A stretch of DNA of 42,535 bases, from the NCBI RefSeq assembly GCF_005844325.1, contig NZ_SPFY01000017.1, positions 1 through 42,535 of the forward strand, given 5' to 3'. A program made the position numbers and the translations under genes. A model generated the notes under the pieces. It did no database searches, was not told the origin of the DNA, and was given only the letters and a program-made list of their open reading frames with translations. Origin of the DNA: Collinsella aerofaciens. Lineage in GTDB: Bacteria; Actinomycetota; Coriobacteriia; Coriobacteriales; Coriobacteriaceae. Below are positions 13,468-22,173 of this stretch, piece after piece (positions within the stretch are counted from its first letter, which is position 1; the number at the start of each line of letters is the position of its first letter).

Positions 13468-16191
13468 ATGGCAGCAACGGATATCGAGCGCGGACTCTCA
13501 ACCGCCGAGGTCGAGGAGCGTATCGCCGCCGGTAAAAACAACCGCAACATGGAACTCAAGACCAAGTCGGTCAAAGAGCTCATCATCGAGAACCTCTGCA
13601 CGCTGTTCAATTTGATCAACGTGATCTTGGCTTTCCTGGTCATTTTGACCGGTTCGTTTAAGAATCTGACGTTCCTGTTCGTGGTGTTCTTGAACACCGC
13701 TATTGGCGTCATTCAGTCCATGCGTTCCAAGAAGATGGTCGATAAGCTCACGCTGCTGACCTCCAAGAAGGCCATCGCGGTGCGCGATGGCGCCGAGGTG
13801 GAGCTCGACCTGGACCAGATCGTGCTCGACGACATCATCCGCCTGGGGCGCGGCGACCAGATTCCCGCTGACGCCGTGGTGGTTTCGGGCGAGGCGCTCG
13901 TGAACGAGAGCCTGCTGACGGGCGAGAGCGACCTTATTAAGAAACAGCCCGGTTCCGAGCTCATGAGCGGCAGCTTTATCGACTCGGGCCTGCTGCGCGC
14001 CCGCGTGATCCATGTCGGCGCCGACAACTACGTGGCCAAAATTAATAACGAGGCCAAGTACGTCAAAAAGGTCAATTCCGAGATCATGAACGCGCTTAAC
14101 GCCATCGTGCGCTTTGCGAGCATCATCATGATTCCGCTTGGCCTGGCTCTGTTCGCCTCGAGTGTAAGTGGGCTGTGGGATGCCGCGGGAACCCCGGGCG
14201 ATAGCGCGCTTTCGTGGTGCTTCTCCGAGCTGTTGGCTGGTCATGTGCCTTCGTCGGCGCTGCTGTCCACGGTGGGCGCCCTGCTGGGCATGATCCCGCA
14301 GGGCCTGGTGCTGCTGACCTCGTCGGTGCTCGCCATCGCCACGGTGCGCCTGGCCCGCCGCAAGGTGCTGGCGCAGCAGCTCTACTGCATCGAGACGCTC
14401 GCGCGCGTCGACGTGCTGTGCCTGGACAAGACGGGCACCATCACGTCGGGTCGTATGGAGGTCGAGGGCACCTACCCGCTGCCTGTTGAGGGTGTTGGCT
14501 TTGGCGTGGACTCGGAGGAGGCGGCTGTTCCCGTCGATACCACAGTGCTCGATTTTGCGCTGGCTAACGTCGCGCGTGCGACTTCGGCCGATGCCAACGA
14601 GACCTGCCAGGCGCTGCTCAACTATTACGCCGATCGCCCGGTCGAGGTGTCTGAGCCGCTGTCGGTCATTCCGTTCTCGTCGTCTAAAAAATGGAGTGGC
14701 GCTTCTTTTGCGCAGGGCTCCTATGTGATGGGTGCCGCGCAGTTTGTGCTCTCTGATCGTGTGTTTTCGCAGGTCGAGAACCGTGTCGCCGAGCTTGCCG
14801 ATACCTGCCGCGTGCTCGTGGTGGCGCGCGTGGACGGCTTTACGCCCGATGGGGATATGGTGGGCGAGGCCGAGCCCGTGGGCTTTGTGACCATCCGCGA
14901 CGAGATTCGTACCTCGGCGGCCGAGACCATCGGCTACTTTAACGAGCAGGGCGTGACCCTCAACGTGATCAGTGGCGACGACCCGCGTACGGTGTCGTCG
15001 ATCGCGCGCGTGGTGGGCGTGCCGGGGGCGGACGCTTATGTGGACGCCACGACGCTCGATACACCGGCCAAGCTTGATGCCGCAGTGGACCGCTACCATG
15101 TCTTTGGTCGTGTGACCCCGCAGCAGAAGCGCGAGCTCGTGCAGGCGCTCAAGCGCCGCGAGCACACCGTGGCCATGACGGGCGACGGCGTCAACGACGT
15201 GCTGGCGCTCAAGGAGGCCGACTGCTCCGTGGCCATGGCGGCCGGCTCCGATGCCGCGCGTAACGTGGCCGAGATCGTACTCGTCGACAACGACTTTGCC
15301 TCGATGCCCGCCGTGGTGGCCGAGGGCCGTCGCTCCATCAACAACCTGCAGCGTTCGGCCTCACTGTTCCTGACCAAGACGCTGTTCTCGATGGGCCTGG
15401 CGGCGCTGTGTATCGCGCTGCCGCCGTACCCCTTCGAGCCCATCCAGATGACGCTCATTAACTTCTTCTGCATCGGCGCGCCGGGCTTTGTGTTGGGCCT
15501 GGAGCCCAACAATGCTCGTGTGAAGGGTGCGTTTTTGAGCAACGTACTCAAGCGTGCACTGCCGGCGTCGATTGCGGTCATTTTGGCTGCGGCGCTCGAT
15601 ATCTTTGTGGCGCGCGTGTTTGGCTTTAGCCAGCTCGCGCTGTCTACGATGTGCCTGCTTACGTCGTGCGCGGCGAGCGTCAGCCTAATCTGGCGCATCT
15701 CGCAGCCTCTCACGCCCTTACGTGTGGTGCTCTTTGTGTTTGTAGTCGCCGGCATCCTGGTGGGCGTTATCGGATTCCCGGAGCTGCTGTCTATTGCCAA
15801 CCTGTCGATGGGCCAGATGGTTATCTTGGCTGTTATCGTGGTCTTTACCTGCTCGGTGTTCTTTAAGCTCGCCACGATGATGGATTCGCTCAAGCCGCGT
15901 CGTCGTCATGCCGCAACTGGTTTTGGCCGCGGTGTGCGCGTCCGCCTGGGTCGCGGTGGCGGCAAGGTGAGCTCGACGGGCTCGACGGCCGAACGTTTTG
16001 CCAAGCGCGTCGCCGCCGACATGGCGCAGCGCCGCGAAGATCGCACCGCTCGCGAGGCCGAGGCCCGCGCACTCGAGGGCGTGGCCCAGGCCCAGCCCAA
16101 GAAAAAGAAGAGTACCGGAGCTAAGCGCTCTCGTGTGACCAAGTCCGCCCAAGGCATCAAAGTCTCGATGCCAAGCAAAAAGAAGAAGTAG
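13468..16191 (+). CDS. P-type cation-transporting ATPase (CtpE-like) with basic C-terminal tail
   Basis: A protein of about 907 aa. Core motifs are TGES near residue 151 (actuator), the phosphorylated Asp320 in DKTGT, and GDGVND near 572. About ten hydrophobic segments fit a type II-like P-ATPase. Overall layout resembles CtpE, the mycobacterial calcium-uptake ATPase family. The TM4 motif reads IPQGLVLLTS, with Gln where calcium pumps have the Glu of PEGL, so the ion is uncertain. The last 100 or so residues form a Lys/Arg-rich cytosolic tail ending in SMPSKKKK. The frame is open from 13366 inside the tRNA, but real starts are ATG 13456 or 13468. I favour 13468 because GGGA lies 6 nt upstream; neither site has a strong ribosome binding site. 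Confidence 0.88.
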   Translation: MAATDIERGLSTAEVEERIAAGKNNRNMELKTKSVKELIIENLCTLFNLINVILAFLVILTGSFKNLTFLFVVFLNTAIGVIQSMRSKKMVDKLTLLTSKKAIAVRDGAEVELDLDQIVLDDIIRLGRGDQIPADAVVVSGEALVNESLLTGESDLIKKQPGSELMSGSFIDSGLLRARVIHVGADNYVAKINNEAKYVKKVNSEIMNALNAIVRFASIIMIPLGLALFASSVSGLWDAAGTPGDSALSWCFSELLAGHVPSSALLSTVGALLGMIPQGLVLLTSSVLAIATVRLARRKVLAQQLYCIETLARVDVLCLDKTGTITSGRMEVEGTYPLPVEGVGFGVDSEEAAVPVDTTVLDFALANVARATSADANETCQALLNYYADRPVEVSEPLSVIPFSSSKKWSGASFAQGSYVMGAAQFVLSDRVFSQVENRVAELADTCRVLVVARVDGFTPDGDMVGEAEPVGFVTIRDEIRTSAAETIGYFNEQGVTLNVISGDDPRTVSSIARVVGVPGADAYVDATTLDTPAKLDAAVDRYHVFGRVTPQQKRELVQALKRREHTVAMTGDGVNDVLALKEADCSVAMAAGSDAARNVAEIVLVDNDFASMPAVVAEGRRSINNLQRSASLFLTKTLFSMGLAALCIALPPYPFEPIQMTLINFFCIGAPGFVLGLEPNNARVKGAFLSNVLKRALPASIAVILAAALDIFVARVFGFSQLALSTMCLLTSCAASVSLIWRISQPLTPLRVVLFVFVVAGILVGVIGFPELLSIANLSMGQMVILAVIVVFTCSVFFKLATMMDSLKPRRRHAATGFGRGVRVRLGRGGGKVSSTGSTAERFAKRVAADMAQRREDRTAREAEARALEGVAQAQPKKKKSTGAKRSRVTKSAQGIKVSMPSKKKK

Positions 16192-16294
16192 CTACGCGCC
16201 CTGGCGATGTTGAATTGGTGCCTTGTTCCTGTGGGGCCGTGGCGATGTTATGCTCTAACCTCGATTGTTTGAATTGCTTCGAAAAGAGGATGCC

Positions 16295-17443
16295 GTGATC
16301 TGCCCGCATTGCCTTAAGACTATCGAGGACGGCGCCTCGTTCTGCCCCTACTGCAACGCCTATGTGGGTCCGGGCGATGGTCCCGAGCACACCGAGTTCG
16401 TGTTCTGTGAGGGCTGCGGTGCCCGTCTTTCTCCGCATGATCGCACGTGCCCAAAATGCGGACGCCCTGCTCCGGGTATCCTCTCCGAGGACGCGGCCGC
16501 ATCCGACCTGGCAGCGGGCCGCACGGCGGGCTTTCCGCGCCTAACGCAAGAGCAGATCGATACCGAGGTGCCTCATGCGCCCGCCTCGGCTGCCGCGGTT
16601 CTTTCGGACGCCGCCGATCCTAACGAGACCTGCGTGCTGCCGGCTTTCGATAAGGATTTCGGTATCCCCAAGGTCGATATTCCCACGCCCGTTTCCCTGC
16701 ATGACGATGCTCAAAAACCCAAGCGCAAGGTGCATCCCGACGAGGACGCCTATCACAAGCACAAGCGTCATATCCCCAAGCCGCTCATCGTCATCGCGGT
16801 CCTTGCCGTCGTTTGCGGCGGTGCCTATTGGTTCGTGACGGCCGATCCCATGGGTGTCATGCCTGCCTTCTACGACCAGTTTGGCCAGGCTGCGCAGACG
16901 ACCTTCCCCACGCGCCAAAAGGGCGAGGCGACTGAGGACGATACCAAGCAGGACGATTCTGCCGAGGTGGTCCAGGAAGAAACCGTGCTCACCGATGATC
17001 AGCTCTATACCAGACTCGACGGTCTGTATCAGACCATCGTGTCCTACGGTGATGAGGACCAGATCGGCGAGGTCATCGATTCCTTTAACAACGGCTATCT
17101 CCGAACGCCGCTGTCCACCCGCCAGGAGCTGTCGCAGAGTGCCTACGCCCTGCGCGACCAGATCAAAAAGACGCAAGATGAGCTTAACAACCTTAAGTAT
17201 CAGGACGATACGGTCTATGCGGACGACATCGCCCACTTAAAGCAGCTTGCCGAGTGGATGTACGAGCGTGTCGACGTGATCTGCCAGAGCTGGGATATCT
17301 CGCTGGCCATTCCCGATGGCGAGTCGATGAGTTCCCACCAAAGCGAGATCCTGGCGCCCATCGCACAGGGCGGCAACAGCGCGCTGAACCAGTACGACGC
17401 CAATGTGGGCTCCTGGAAGCCGCAGCAGCGTTCCCAAAATTAG
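16295..17443 (+). CDS. Membrane-anchored double zinc-ribbon protein, function unknown
   Basis: A 382-aa protein that starts directly with a zinc ribbon (CPHCLKTIEDGASFCPYC). A second ribbon follows (CEGCGARLSPHDRTCPKC). A long, acidic, Pro/Ala-rich linker leads to a single hydrophobic helix near residue 165-183 (LIVIAVLAVVCGGAYWF). The C-terminal 190 residues are charged and helical and would lie outside the membrane, with the ribbons inside. GTG 16295 is chosen because it has AAGAGG 5 nt upstream and places the first CxxC at the N-terminus; the upstream TTG (16265) lacks these features. I do not recognise a named family beyond the zinc ribbon. It neighbours a cyclophilin and another single-pass protein. 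Confidence 0.8.
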   Translation: MICPHCLKTIEDGASFCPYCNAYVGPGDGPEHTEFVFCEGCGARLSPHDRTCPKCGRPAPGILSEDAAASDLAAGRTAGFPRLTQEQIDTEVPHAPASAAAVLSDAADPNETCVLPAFDKDFGIPKVDIPTPVSLHDDAQKPKRKVHPDEDAYHKHKRHIPKPLIVIAVLAVVCGGAYWFVTADPMGVMPAFYDQFGQAAQTTFPTRQKGEATEDDTKQDDSAEVVQEETVLTDDQLYTRLDGLYQTIVSYGDEDQIGEVIDSFNNGYLRTPLSTRQELSQSAYALRDQIKKTQDELNNLKYQDDTVYADDIAHLKQLAEWMYERVDVICQSWDISLAIPDGESMSSHQSEILAPIAQGGNSALNQYDANVGSWKPQQRSQN

Positions 17444-17475
17444 TTCGCCATAGTCGGCATAACCTACGTGCGCAA

Positions 17476-17505
17476 TTGATGTAAGCGCATGCTTATTGCT
17501 ACAAT
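17476..17505 (+). promoter_or_regulatory. Candidate promoter of the cyclophilin gene
   Basis: TTGATG (17476-17481) and TACAAT (17500-17505) are separated by 18 nt, 40 nt before the start codon at 17545. Confidence 0.55.
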
Positions 17506-17544
17506 TCGTACAAATATGCTTTAAACGCACGAGGAAGGAACCAC

Positions 17545-18087
17545 ATGTTTGGTTTTAAGAAAGAGCTCTACACGCCCGAGTATCAGCTTGCCGGCGACGA
17601 GTGCGCCGTTATCGAGACGTCGAAGGGTACCATCAAGGTCAAGTTTGACGGCGAGGGCGCTCCCATTCATGTCGCGAACTTCTGCGAGCTTTCCACGATG
17701 GGCTTCTATGATGGCCTTAAGTTCCATCGCTATGTGCCCGGTTTTGTCATCCAGGGCGGCGACCCCAATACCCGCGATATGTCCGGCGCCGACGTCGCCG
17801 CTGGTCTTGAGGGCCCCGACGGCATGCCCGGTACCGGTGGCCCCGGCTACTGCATCAAGGGCGAGTTTGCCACCAATCCGCGCAACAGCCATGTCGATGG
17901 TGCCCTTGCCATGGCACGCTCCATGGACCCCGATTCCGCGGGTTCGCAGTTCTACTTCTGCCTGGGCGCCCAGCATAACCTCGATTCCGGTTACACCGTC
18001 TTTGGTACCACGGTCGAGGGTCTCGATGTGATTTCGCAGCTGCGTGCCGGCGACGAGATCGTCCATGTCGAGATCGTTCACGAGTAA
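17545..18087 (+). CDS. Cyclophilin-type peptidyl-prolyl cis-trans isomerase
   Basis: A 180-aa single-domain cyclophilin that catalyses proline isomerisation during protein folding. The core motifs are FHRYVPGFVIQGGDP, with the catalytic-type Arg, then GALAMARSMDPDSAGSQFYF and the substrate-pocket region YTVFGTTVEGLDVI. There is no signal peptide or membrane segment, so it is cytoplasmic. The start ATG has a GGAAGGAA ribosome binding site. It sits 11 nt before the TPR protein, so the two are probably co-transcribed. Confidence 0.93.
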   Translation: MFGFKKELYTPEYQLAGDECAVIETSKGTIKVKFDGEGAPIHVANFCELSTMGFYDGLKFHRYVPGFVIQGGDPNTRDMSGADVAAGLEGPDGMPGTGGPGYCIKGEFATNPRNSHVDGALAMARSMDPDSAGSQFYFCLGAQHNLDSGYTVFGTTVEGLDVISQLRAGDEIVHVEIVHE

Positions 18088-18098
18088 AGGGGACTTCC

Positions 18099-19403
18099 TT
18101 GAATAGCCAGCTGATCCAACAGGGCCGCGCCGCTTACCGCGCGGGTGATTTTTCCGCTGCAGCCCAGATGCTTGGGGCGGCAAAAACTCCCGATGAGATT
18201 ATGGGCGAGGCCGATCACCTTCGTGGTAACGCCTTGATGCACCTGGGCATGTATGCCGAGGCCGCCGAGGCCTACACCGCTGCCCTCAATGACGGCACCT
18301 ACGGCAAGCGCGGCGCGCTGCTCACCAACCGCGGCAAGGCACTCGCCGCCGTGGGCGACTACACGACGGCCGCCCAGGCGTTCTCTGCTGCTACGCAGGA
18401 TGCTTCCTATGCCACGCCGTTCAAGGCCTATCTGGGCCTGGGCAATGCGCTGTTCCAGTCGGGCGACTATGCCAACGCGGGTACTGCCTTTCGTCAGGCC
18501 GCCATCGACGGCGCCAATCCGGCTCCTGCCGCCGCACTCGGCGAGCTCGGTCGTTGCTTCATTAAGCTTGGCCGTCCGGCGGATGCCGTGGAGACCTACC
18601 GCACGGCTATCGACTTTGCCGGTCCCCGCGACGACACGCGTGCGCTCAACGCCGGCATGGGTCAGGCGCTTTCTGCCGCCGGCCGCCCCTCCGACGCACT
18701 CGACGCCTTTAACGCCGCTACTGCCGATGGCATCTACCAGCTCACCTCCGAGCAGGCCGATGAGCTTGCCCGCGTGCACGATTCGCTTGCCGCGCTGTCT
18801 GCCCAGACGGCTATGGCCACGGCTCCGGCGCCCGCGATGGACGCTCCTGCCGTTGATCCGCTCGATCCTACGGGCGCGACCGGCCAGTTTATGCCCGATC
18901 CCTCGGACACCGGCTTCTTTACGCTGTCCGAGTCCGAGATGGTCCAGCAGGACCGTCAGGATCGTAAGCAGGCCAAGGTCCGTCGTCGCCATCGCCACAC
19001 GGGCCTCAAAGTCTTCATCGTGCTGCTTCTGCTCATTTTGATCGCCGCGGGCGGTCTGGGCTTTGCCTACACGCGCGGCTTTGGCTTCCCGTCTCAGGAG
19101 TCTGTCGTTACCGATCTGTTCCAGGCTGCCGGCGACGGTGACACCGCAAAGGCCGAGTCTTGCCTGGCCTCGAGCCTGTCCGAGGACGCCAAGTCGATGA
19201 TCATCTCCTCGATTCCGCAGGGTGCCACCGTGTCCGTCGAGGGTATGGATCAGTCCATGACCGAGACGACCACCAAGGTTAAGGCTTCGCTGTCCAAGGG
19301 CGGCGAGCAGGAGTACACCGTCAAATTCGTGCGCTCCGACAACCATATCGGCTGGGCCGTTTCCTCGCTCGATATGGATTTCTCGGCTGCTGACAACCAG
19401 TAG
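18099..19403 (+). CDS. TPR protein with C-terminal transmembrane helix
   Basis: A 434-aa protein. Residues 1-230 are Ala-rich helical repeats of TPR type (for example AYRAGDFSAAAQMLGAAK and ALFQSGDYANAGTAFRQAA). A Pro/Ala linker and a basic stretch (RKQAKVRRRHRH) precede one hydrophobic helix near 301-325. About 105 residues follow outside the membrane and resemble a small DUF4878-like or NTF2-like fold (VTDLFQAAGDGDTAKAE). The start is TTG 18099 with AAAGGGG upstream. The topology suggests a scaffold with cytoplasmic TPRs. It precedes mreB, but a hairpin lies between them. Function unknown. Confidence 0.82.
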   Translation: MNSQLIQQGRAAYRAGDFSAAAQMLGAAKTPDEIMGEADHLRGNALMHLGMYAEAAEAYTAALNDGTYGKRGALLTNRGKALAAVGDYTTAAQAFSAATQDASYATPFKAYLGLGNALFQSGDYANAGTAFRQAAIDGANPAPAAALGELGRCFIKLGRPADAVETYRTAIDFAGPRDDTRALNAGMGQALSAAGRPSDALDAFNAATADGIYQLTSEQADELARVHDSLAALSAQTAMATAPAPAMDAPAVDPLDPTGATGQFMPDPSDTGFFTLSESEMVQQDRQDRKQAKVRRRHRHTGLKVFIVLLLLILIAAGGLGFAYTRGFGFPSQESVVTDLFQAAGDGDTAKAESCLASSLSEDAKSMIISSIPQGATVSVEGMDQSMTETTTKVKASLSKGGEQEYTVKFVRSDNHIGWAVSSLDMDFSAADNQ

Positions 19404-19425
19404 TGACCTTATGGGATTTAGCTTT

Positions 19426-19458
19426 GCCCGGCGCTTCACCGCAAGTGAGGTGCCGGGC
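19426..19458. terminator. Long hairpin between the TPR gene and mreB
   Basis: A 14-bp stem (19426-19439 with 19445-19458, gcccggcgcttcac / gtgaggtgccgggc, with two G-T pairs) has a 5-nt loop. The following bases are TTGCGC, so the U-run is poor, and it may be a weak terminator or an mRNA-end stabiliser. A TATGAT at 19468-19473 may be an mreB -10 box. Confidence 0.5.
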
Positions 19459-19518
19459 TTGCGCTAGTATGATGAGCTAGTAGTTTTCCAGCAATCATCC
19501 AACACATCAGGAGTTGCG

Positions 19519-20562
19519 TTGTTTTCTTTGATGGATATGTTCTTCGGTAGCTATGCGGGCGATCTTGCCATCGACCTCGGCACCGCAAATACGCTTGTCT
19601 CCGTGCGTGGCAAGGGCATCGTCATTCGCGAGCCCTCTGTTGTCGCCATCGACAAGAACGACGAGCGCATCCTCGCGGTCGGTATCGAGGCAAAGCGCAT
19701 GCTCGGCCGTACGCCCGGCAACATCGTGGCCGTTCGTCCCCTGAAGGACGGCGTCATCGCCGACTTCGATGTTACCGAGGCCATGCTCCGCTACTTTATC
19801 GACAAGGCGTCTGAGAAGCGCTATCCGTGGACCCCGCGTCCGCGCGTTGTCGTCTGCGTTCCCTCCGGTGTCACGTCTGTCGAGAAGCGTGCCGTCTTTG
19901 AGGCTACGATCCAAGCCGGCGCTCGCCAGGCCTATCTGATCGAAGAGCCTATGGCCGCCGCTATCGGCGCCGACCTGCCCGTCGAGGAACCCACCGGCTC
20001 CATGGTCATCGACATCGGTGGCGGTACCACCGAGGTTGCCGTTATCGCTATGGGCGGCATCGTCGTCTCGCAGTCCATCCGTATTGCCGGCGACGAGTTC
20101 GATCAGGCCATCCTCACGCACGTTCGCGATGCCTACAACCTTGCCATCGGCGAGCGTACGGCAGAGGACATCAAGATCAAGGTCGGTTCCGCCGTGCCGC
20201 TCAAGGACGAGCTCGACGTCGAGGTCAACGGCCGCGACGTGATCACCGGTCTGCCCAAGACCGTGCGCATCGAGAGCGAGGAGATTCGTCGCGCGCTCAA
20301 CAAGCCGCTCGACGAGATGGCCAAGGCCGTCAAGGACGCCCTCGATGCCACGCCGCCCGATCTTGCCTCGGACCTTATGTACTACGGCATTTTGCTGACT
20401 GGTGGCGGCGCGCTGCTGCGCGGTCTCGACGTGCGCCTGCGCGATGAGACCGGTGTTTCGGTCAACGTCAGCCCCACGGCGCTCGATAACGTCGTTAACG
20501 GCTGTGCCCGCGTGCTCGAGGCCAATGCGTTTGATGGCGGCTTCGTCCAGACCAATGCTTAA
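19519..20562 (+). CDS. mreB: Rod-shape determining actin homologue MreB
   Basis: A 347-aa bacterial actin that organises lateral wall synthesis under the membrane. Phosphate-binding loops are DLGTANT (19-25) and DIGGGTTEV (from 165); the adenosine motif GGGALLRGL is near the C-terminus. The N-terminal hydrophobic MFSLMDMFFG may act as the membrane-binding helix. The start is TTG 19519 after CAGGAG. It is the first gene of a tight run, with intergenic gaps of 9-21 nt, through mreC, mreD, PBP2, rodA and onward. This points to a rod-shaped cell with a working elongasome. Confidence 0.96.
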   Translation: MFSLMDMFFGSYAGDLAIDLGTANTLVSVRGKGIVIREPSVVAIDKNDERILAVGIEAKRMLGRTPGNIVAVRPLKDGVIADFDVTEAMLRYFIDKASEKRYPWTPRPRVVVCVPSGVTSVEKRAVFEATIQAGARQAYLIEEPMAAAIGADLPVEEPTGSMVIDIGGGTTEVAVIAMGGIVVSQSIRIAGDEFDQAILTHVRDAYNLAIGERTAEDIKIKVGSAVPLKDELDVEVNGRDVITGLPKTVRIESEEIRRALNKPLDEMAKAVKDALDATPPDLASDLMYYGILLTGGGALLRGLDVRLRDETGVSVNVSPTALDNVVNGCARVLEANAFDGGFVQTNA

Positions 20563-20583
20563 TTTCCAAAAGGTGGATTCCAT

Positions 20584-21582
20584 TTGGCACGATCTTCGGG
20601 TTTCTCCACAAATCTGAATACCAAGCGACAATCAACGGGTATGCGCCCGTTGATTGTTTTCAGCCTGATTTCGGTGTTGCTGCTCACGTTTTACATCCGC
20701 GAGGGCGAGGCAGGGCCGATTCATGCCGTGCGTTCGGGCGTAACGACGATTACCTCTCCGGTGCGCTTTGTGGGCTCGGCTGTGGCGGCTCCCTTCAATG
20801 CGATTGGCAACGTGTTCTCTAACCTAACGGCGTCGCAGGACACGCTCGACGAGCTCAAGAAGCAAAATGAGGAGCTGACCTCTAAGGTCGCCGAGCTTTC
20901 TGAGGCTCAAAAGACTGCCGAGCGCCTGGAGGGCCTGGTCGGGCTGCAATCGACCTACAATCTCAAATCGACCGCAGCTCGTATCGTTGGTGCCTCCGGC
21001 GATGCCTGGACCTCGACCGTTACCATCGACAAGGGCTCTGCCGACGGCCTTACCATCAACATGCCCGTGACGAGTTCTGCCGGTGTTATCGGCCAGATTA
21101 TCGAGGTATCGGCCAAGACCTCTACCGTGCGCCTGATTGGCGACGAGAACTCGGGCGTGTCCGCCATGGTGCAGGACACGCGCGCCCAGGGTATGCTGCA
21201 GGGTCAGGCTGACGGCACGCTGCGTCTTGAGTACGTGAGCGTCGACTCCGATGTTAAGGTTGGCGATATCATCGTGACCTCTGGCATCGGTGGCGTGTTC
21301 CCCAAGGGCCTTCCGCTTGGCACCGTCTCGTCGGTTGAGAAATCGGCAAACGACGTGTACTACACCATTGTGGTGCGCGCTCAGACCACGGCCGAGAACA
21401 ACGAGGAAGTGCTGGTCATCACCTCGCTGACCGACGAACAGTCGGCCTCGGATGAGGACGTGAGCACGGCCAACAGCACGCCGCAGGGAACGTCGCGCGA
21501 TGCTGTGACCAAGACGAAGGACGAGAGCTCGGATGACAGTTCCGACACGTCCGAGACGACCGATTCTGGCTCGAGCGAATAG
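20584..21582 (+). CDS. mreC: Rod-shape determining protein MreC
   Basis: A 332-aa single-pass elongasome scaffold. One N-terminal membrane helix (about 20-40, LIVFSLISVLLLTFYI) precedes a coiled coil (LDELKKQNEELTSKVAELSE) and the double beta-barrel domain (VTIDKGSADGLTINMPV). The last 55 residues are low-complexity Ser/Asp/Thr/Glu. The start is TTG 20584, with AAAGGTGG upstream. It lies between mreB and mreD as usual. Confidence 0.94.
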   Translation: MARSSGFSTNLNTKRQSTGMRPLIVFSLISVLLLTFYIREGEAGPIHAVRSGVTTITSPVRFVGSAVAAPFNAIGNVFSNLTASQDTLDELKKQNEELTSKVAELSEAQKTAERLEGLVGLQSTYNLKSTAARIVGASGDAWTSTVTIDKGSADGLTINMPVTSSAGVIGQIIEVSAKTSTVRLIGDENSGVSAMVQDTRAQGMLQGQADGTLRLEYVSVDSDVKVGDIIVTSGIGGVFPKGLPLGTVSSVEKSANDVYYTIVVRAQTTAENNEEVLVITSLTDEQSASDEDVSTANSTPQGTSRDAVTKTKDESSDDSSDTSETTDSGSSE

Positions 21583-21593
21583 GGGGCATGTCC

Positions 21594-22160
21594 ATGGATC
21601 TACACGAGCAGGGGATGAGCTCCCGCACGTTTGTAATCGCCGCCATTGTGTGTGTGCTGCTGCAGGCAGGCCTGGCACCGCAGATCTCCATTGCGGGAGG
21701 TCGCGTCAACTTCATGATTATCCTGGTGTGCCTAAGCGTGTTCTCGGGCGACCCGACCCGTGCCGTCGTGTGCGGTTTTTGCAGCGGCTTGTTTTATGAC
21801 CTGTCCGCTGCCGTGCCGGTGGGCGTTATGTCGCTCCTGCTGACCGTGGGTTCTTTTGCCCTGGTGCACAGCGCCGTCGGTCAGACGGGCGGTACCCCGA
21901 GTGCGCGCGGCGTCACCGTGGGCGCCTTTGCGCTCGTCATTAATGTGATCTACAGCATCATCTTGCTGTTTATGGGTTTGGAGACGAGCTTTGTCGTGGC
22001 GATCTTCGGCCATGCGCTGCCGTCCTCGATCCTGACGGGTCTGGTTGCCATTCCGTTTTTGATGTCCGGCGTCGTGCCGCAGTCCGGCTATGGATTCTCC
22101 GCACGTGGCGGACGCCAGACGGGTATGCGCTTTAAGCCCAAGACCCGCAAGCTCAAATAG
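21594..22160 (+). CDS. mreD: Rod-shape determining membrane protein MreD
   Basis: A 188-aa polytopic membrane protein with about five hydrophobic helices, in the MreD position. Recognisable features are INFMIILVCLSVFSGDP-like residues after the first helix and GFCSGLFYDLSAAVPVG, a typical MreD turn. The tail is basic (KPKTRKLK). ATG 21594 is preferred over ATG 21588 because AGGGGG at 21581-21586 is 7 nt from it and only 1 nt from the other. Confidence 0.9.
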   Translation: MDLHEQGMSSRTFVIAAIVCVLLQAGLAPQISIAGGRVNFMIILVCLSVFSGDPTRAVVCGFCSGLFYDLSAAVPVGVMSLLLTVGSFALVHSAVGQTGGTPSARGVTVGAFALVINVIYSIILLFMGLETSFVVAIFGHALPSSILTGLVAIPFLMSGVVPQSGYGFSARGGRQTGMRFKPKTRKLK

Positions 22161-22173
22161 GGGAGGCCCGTAG

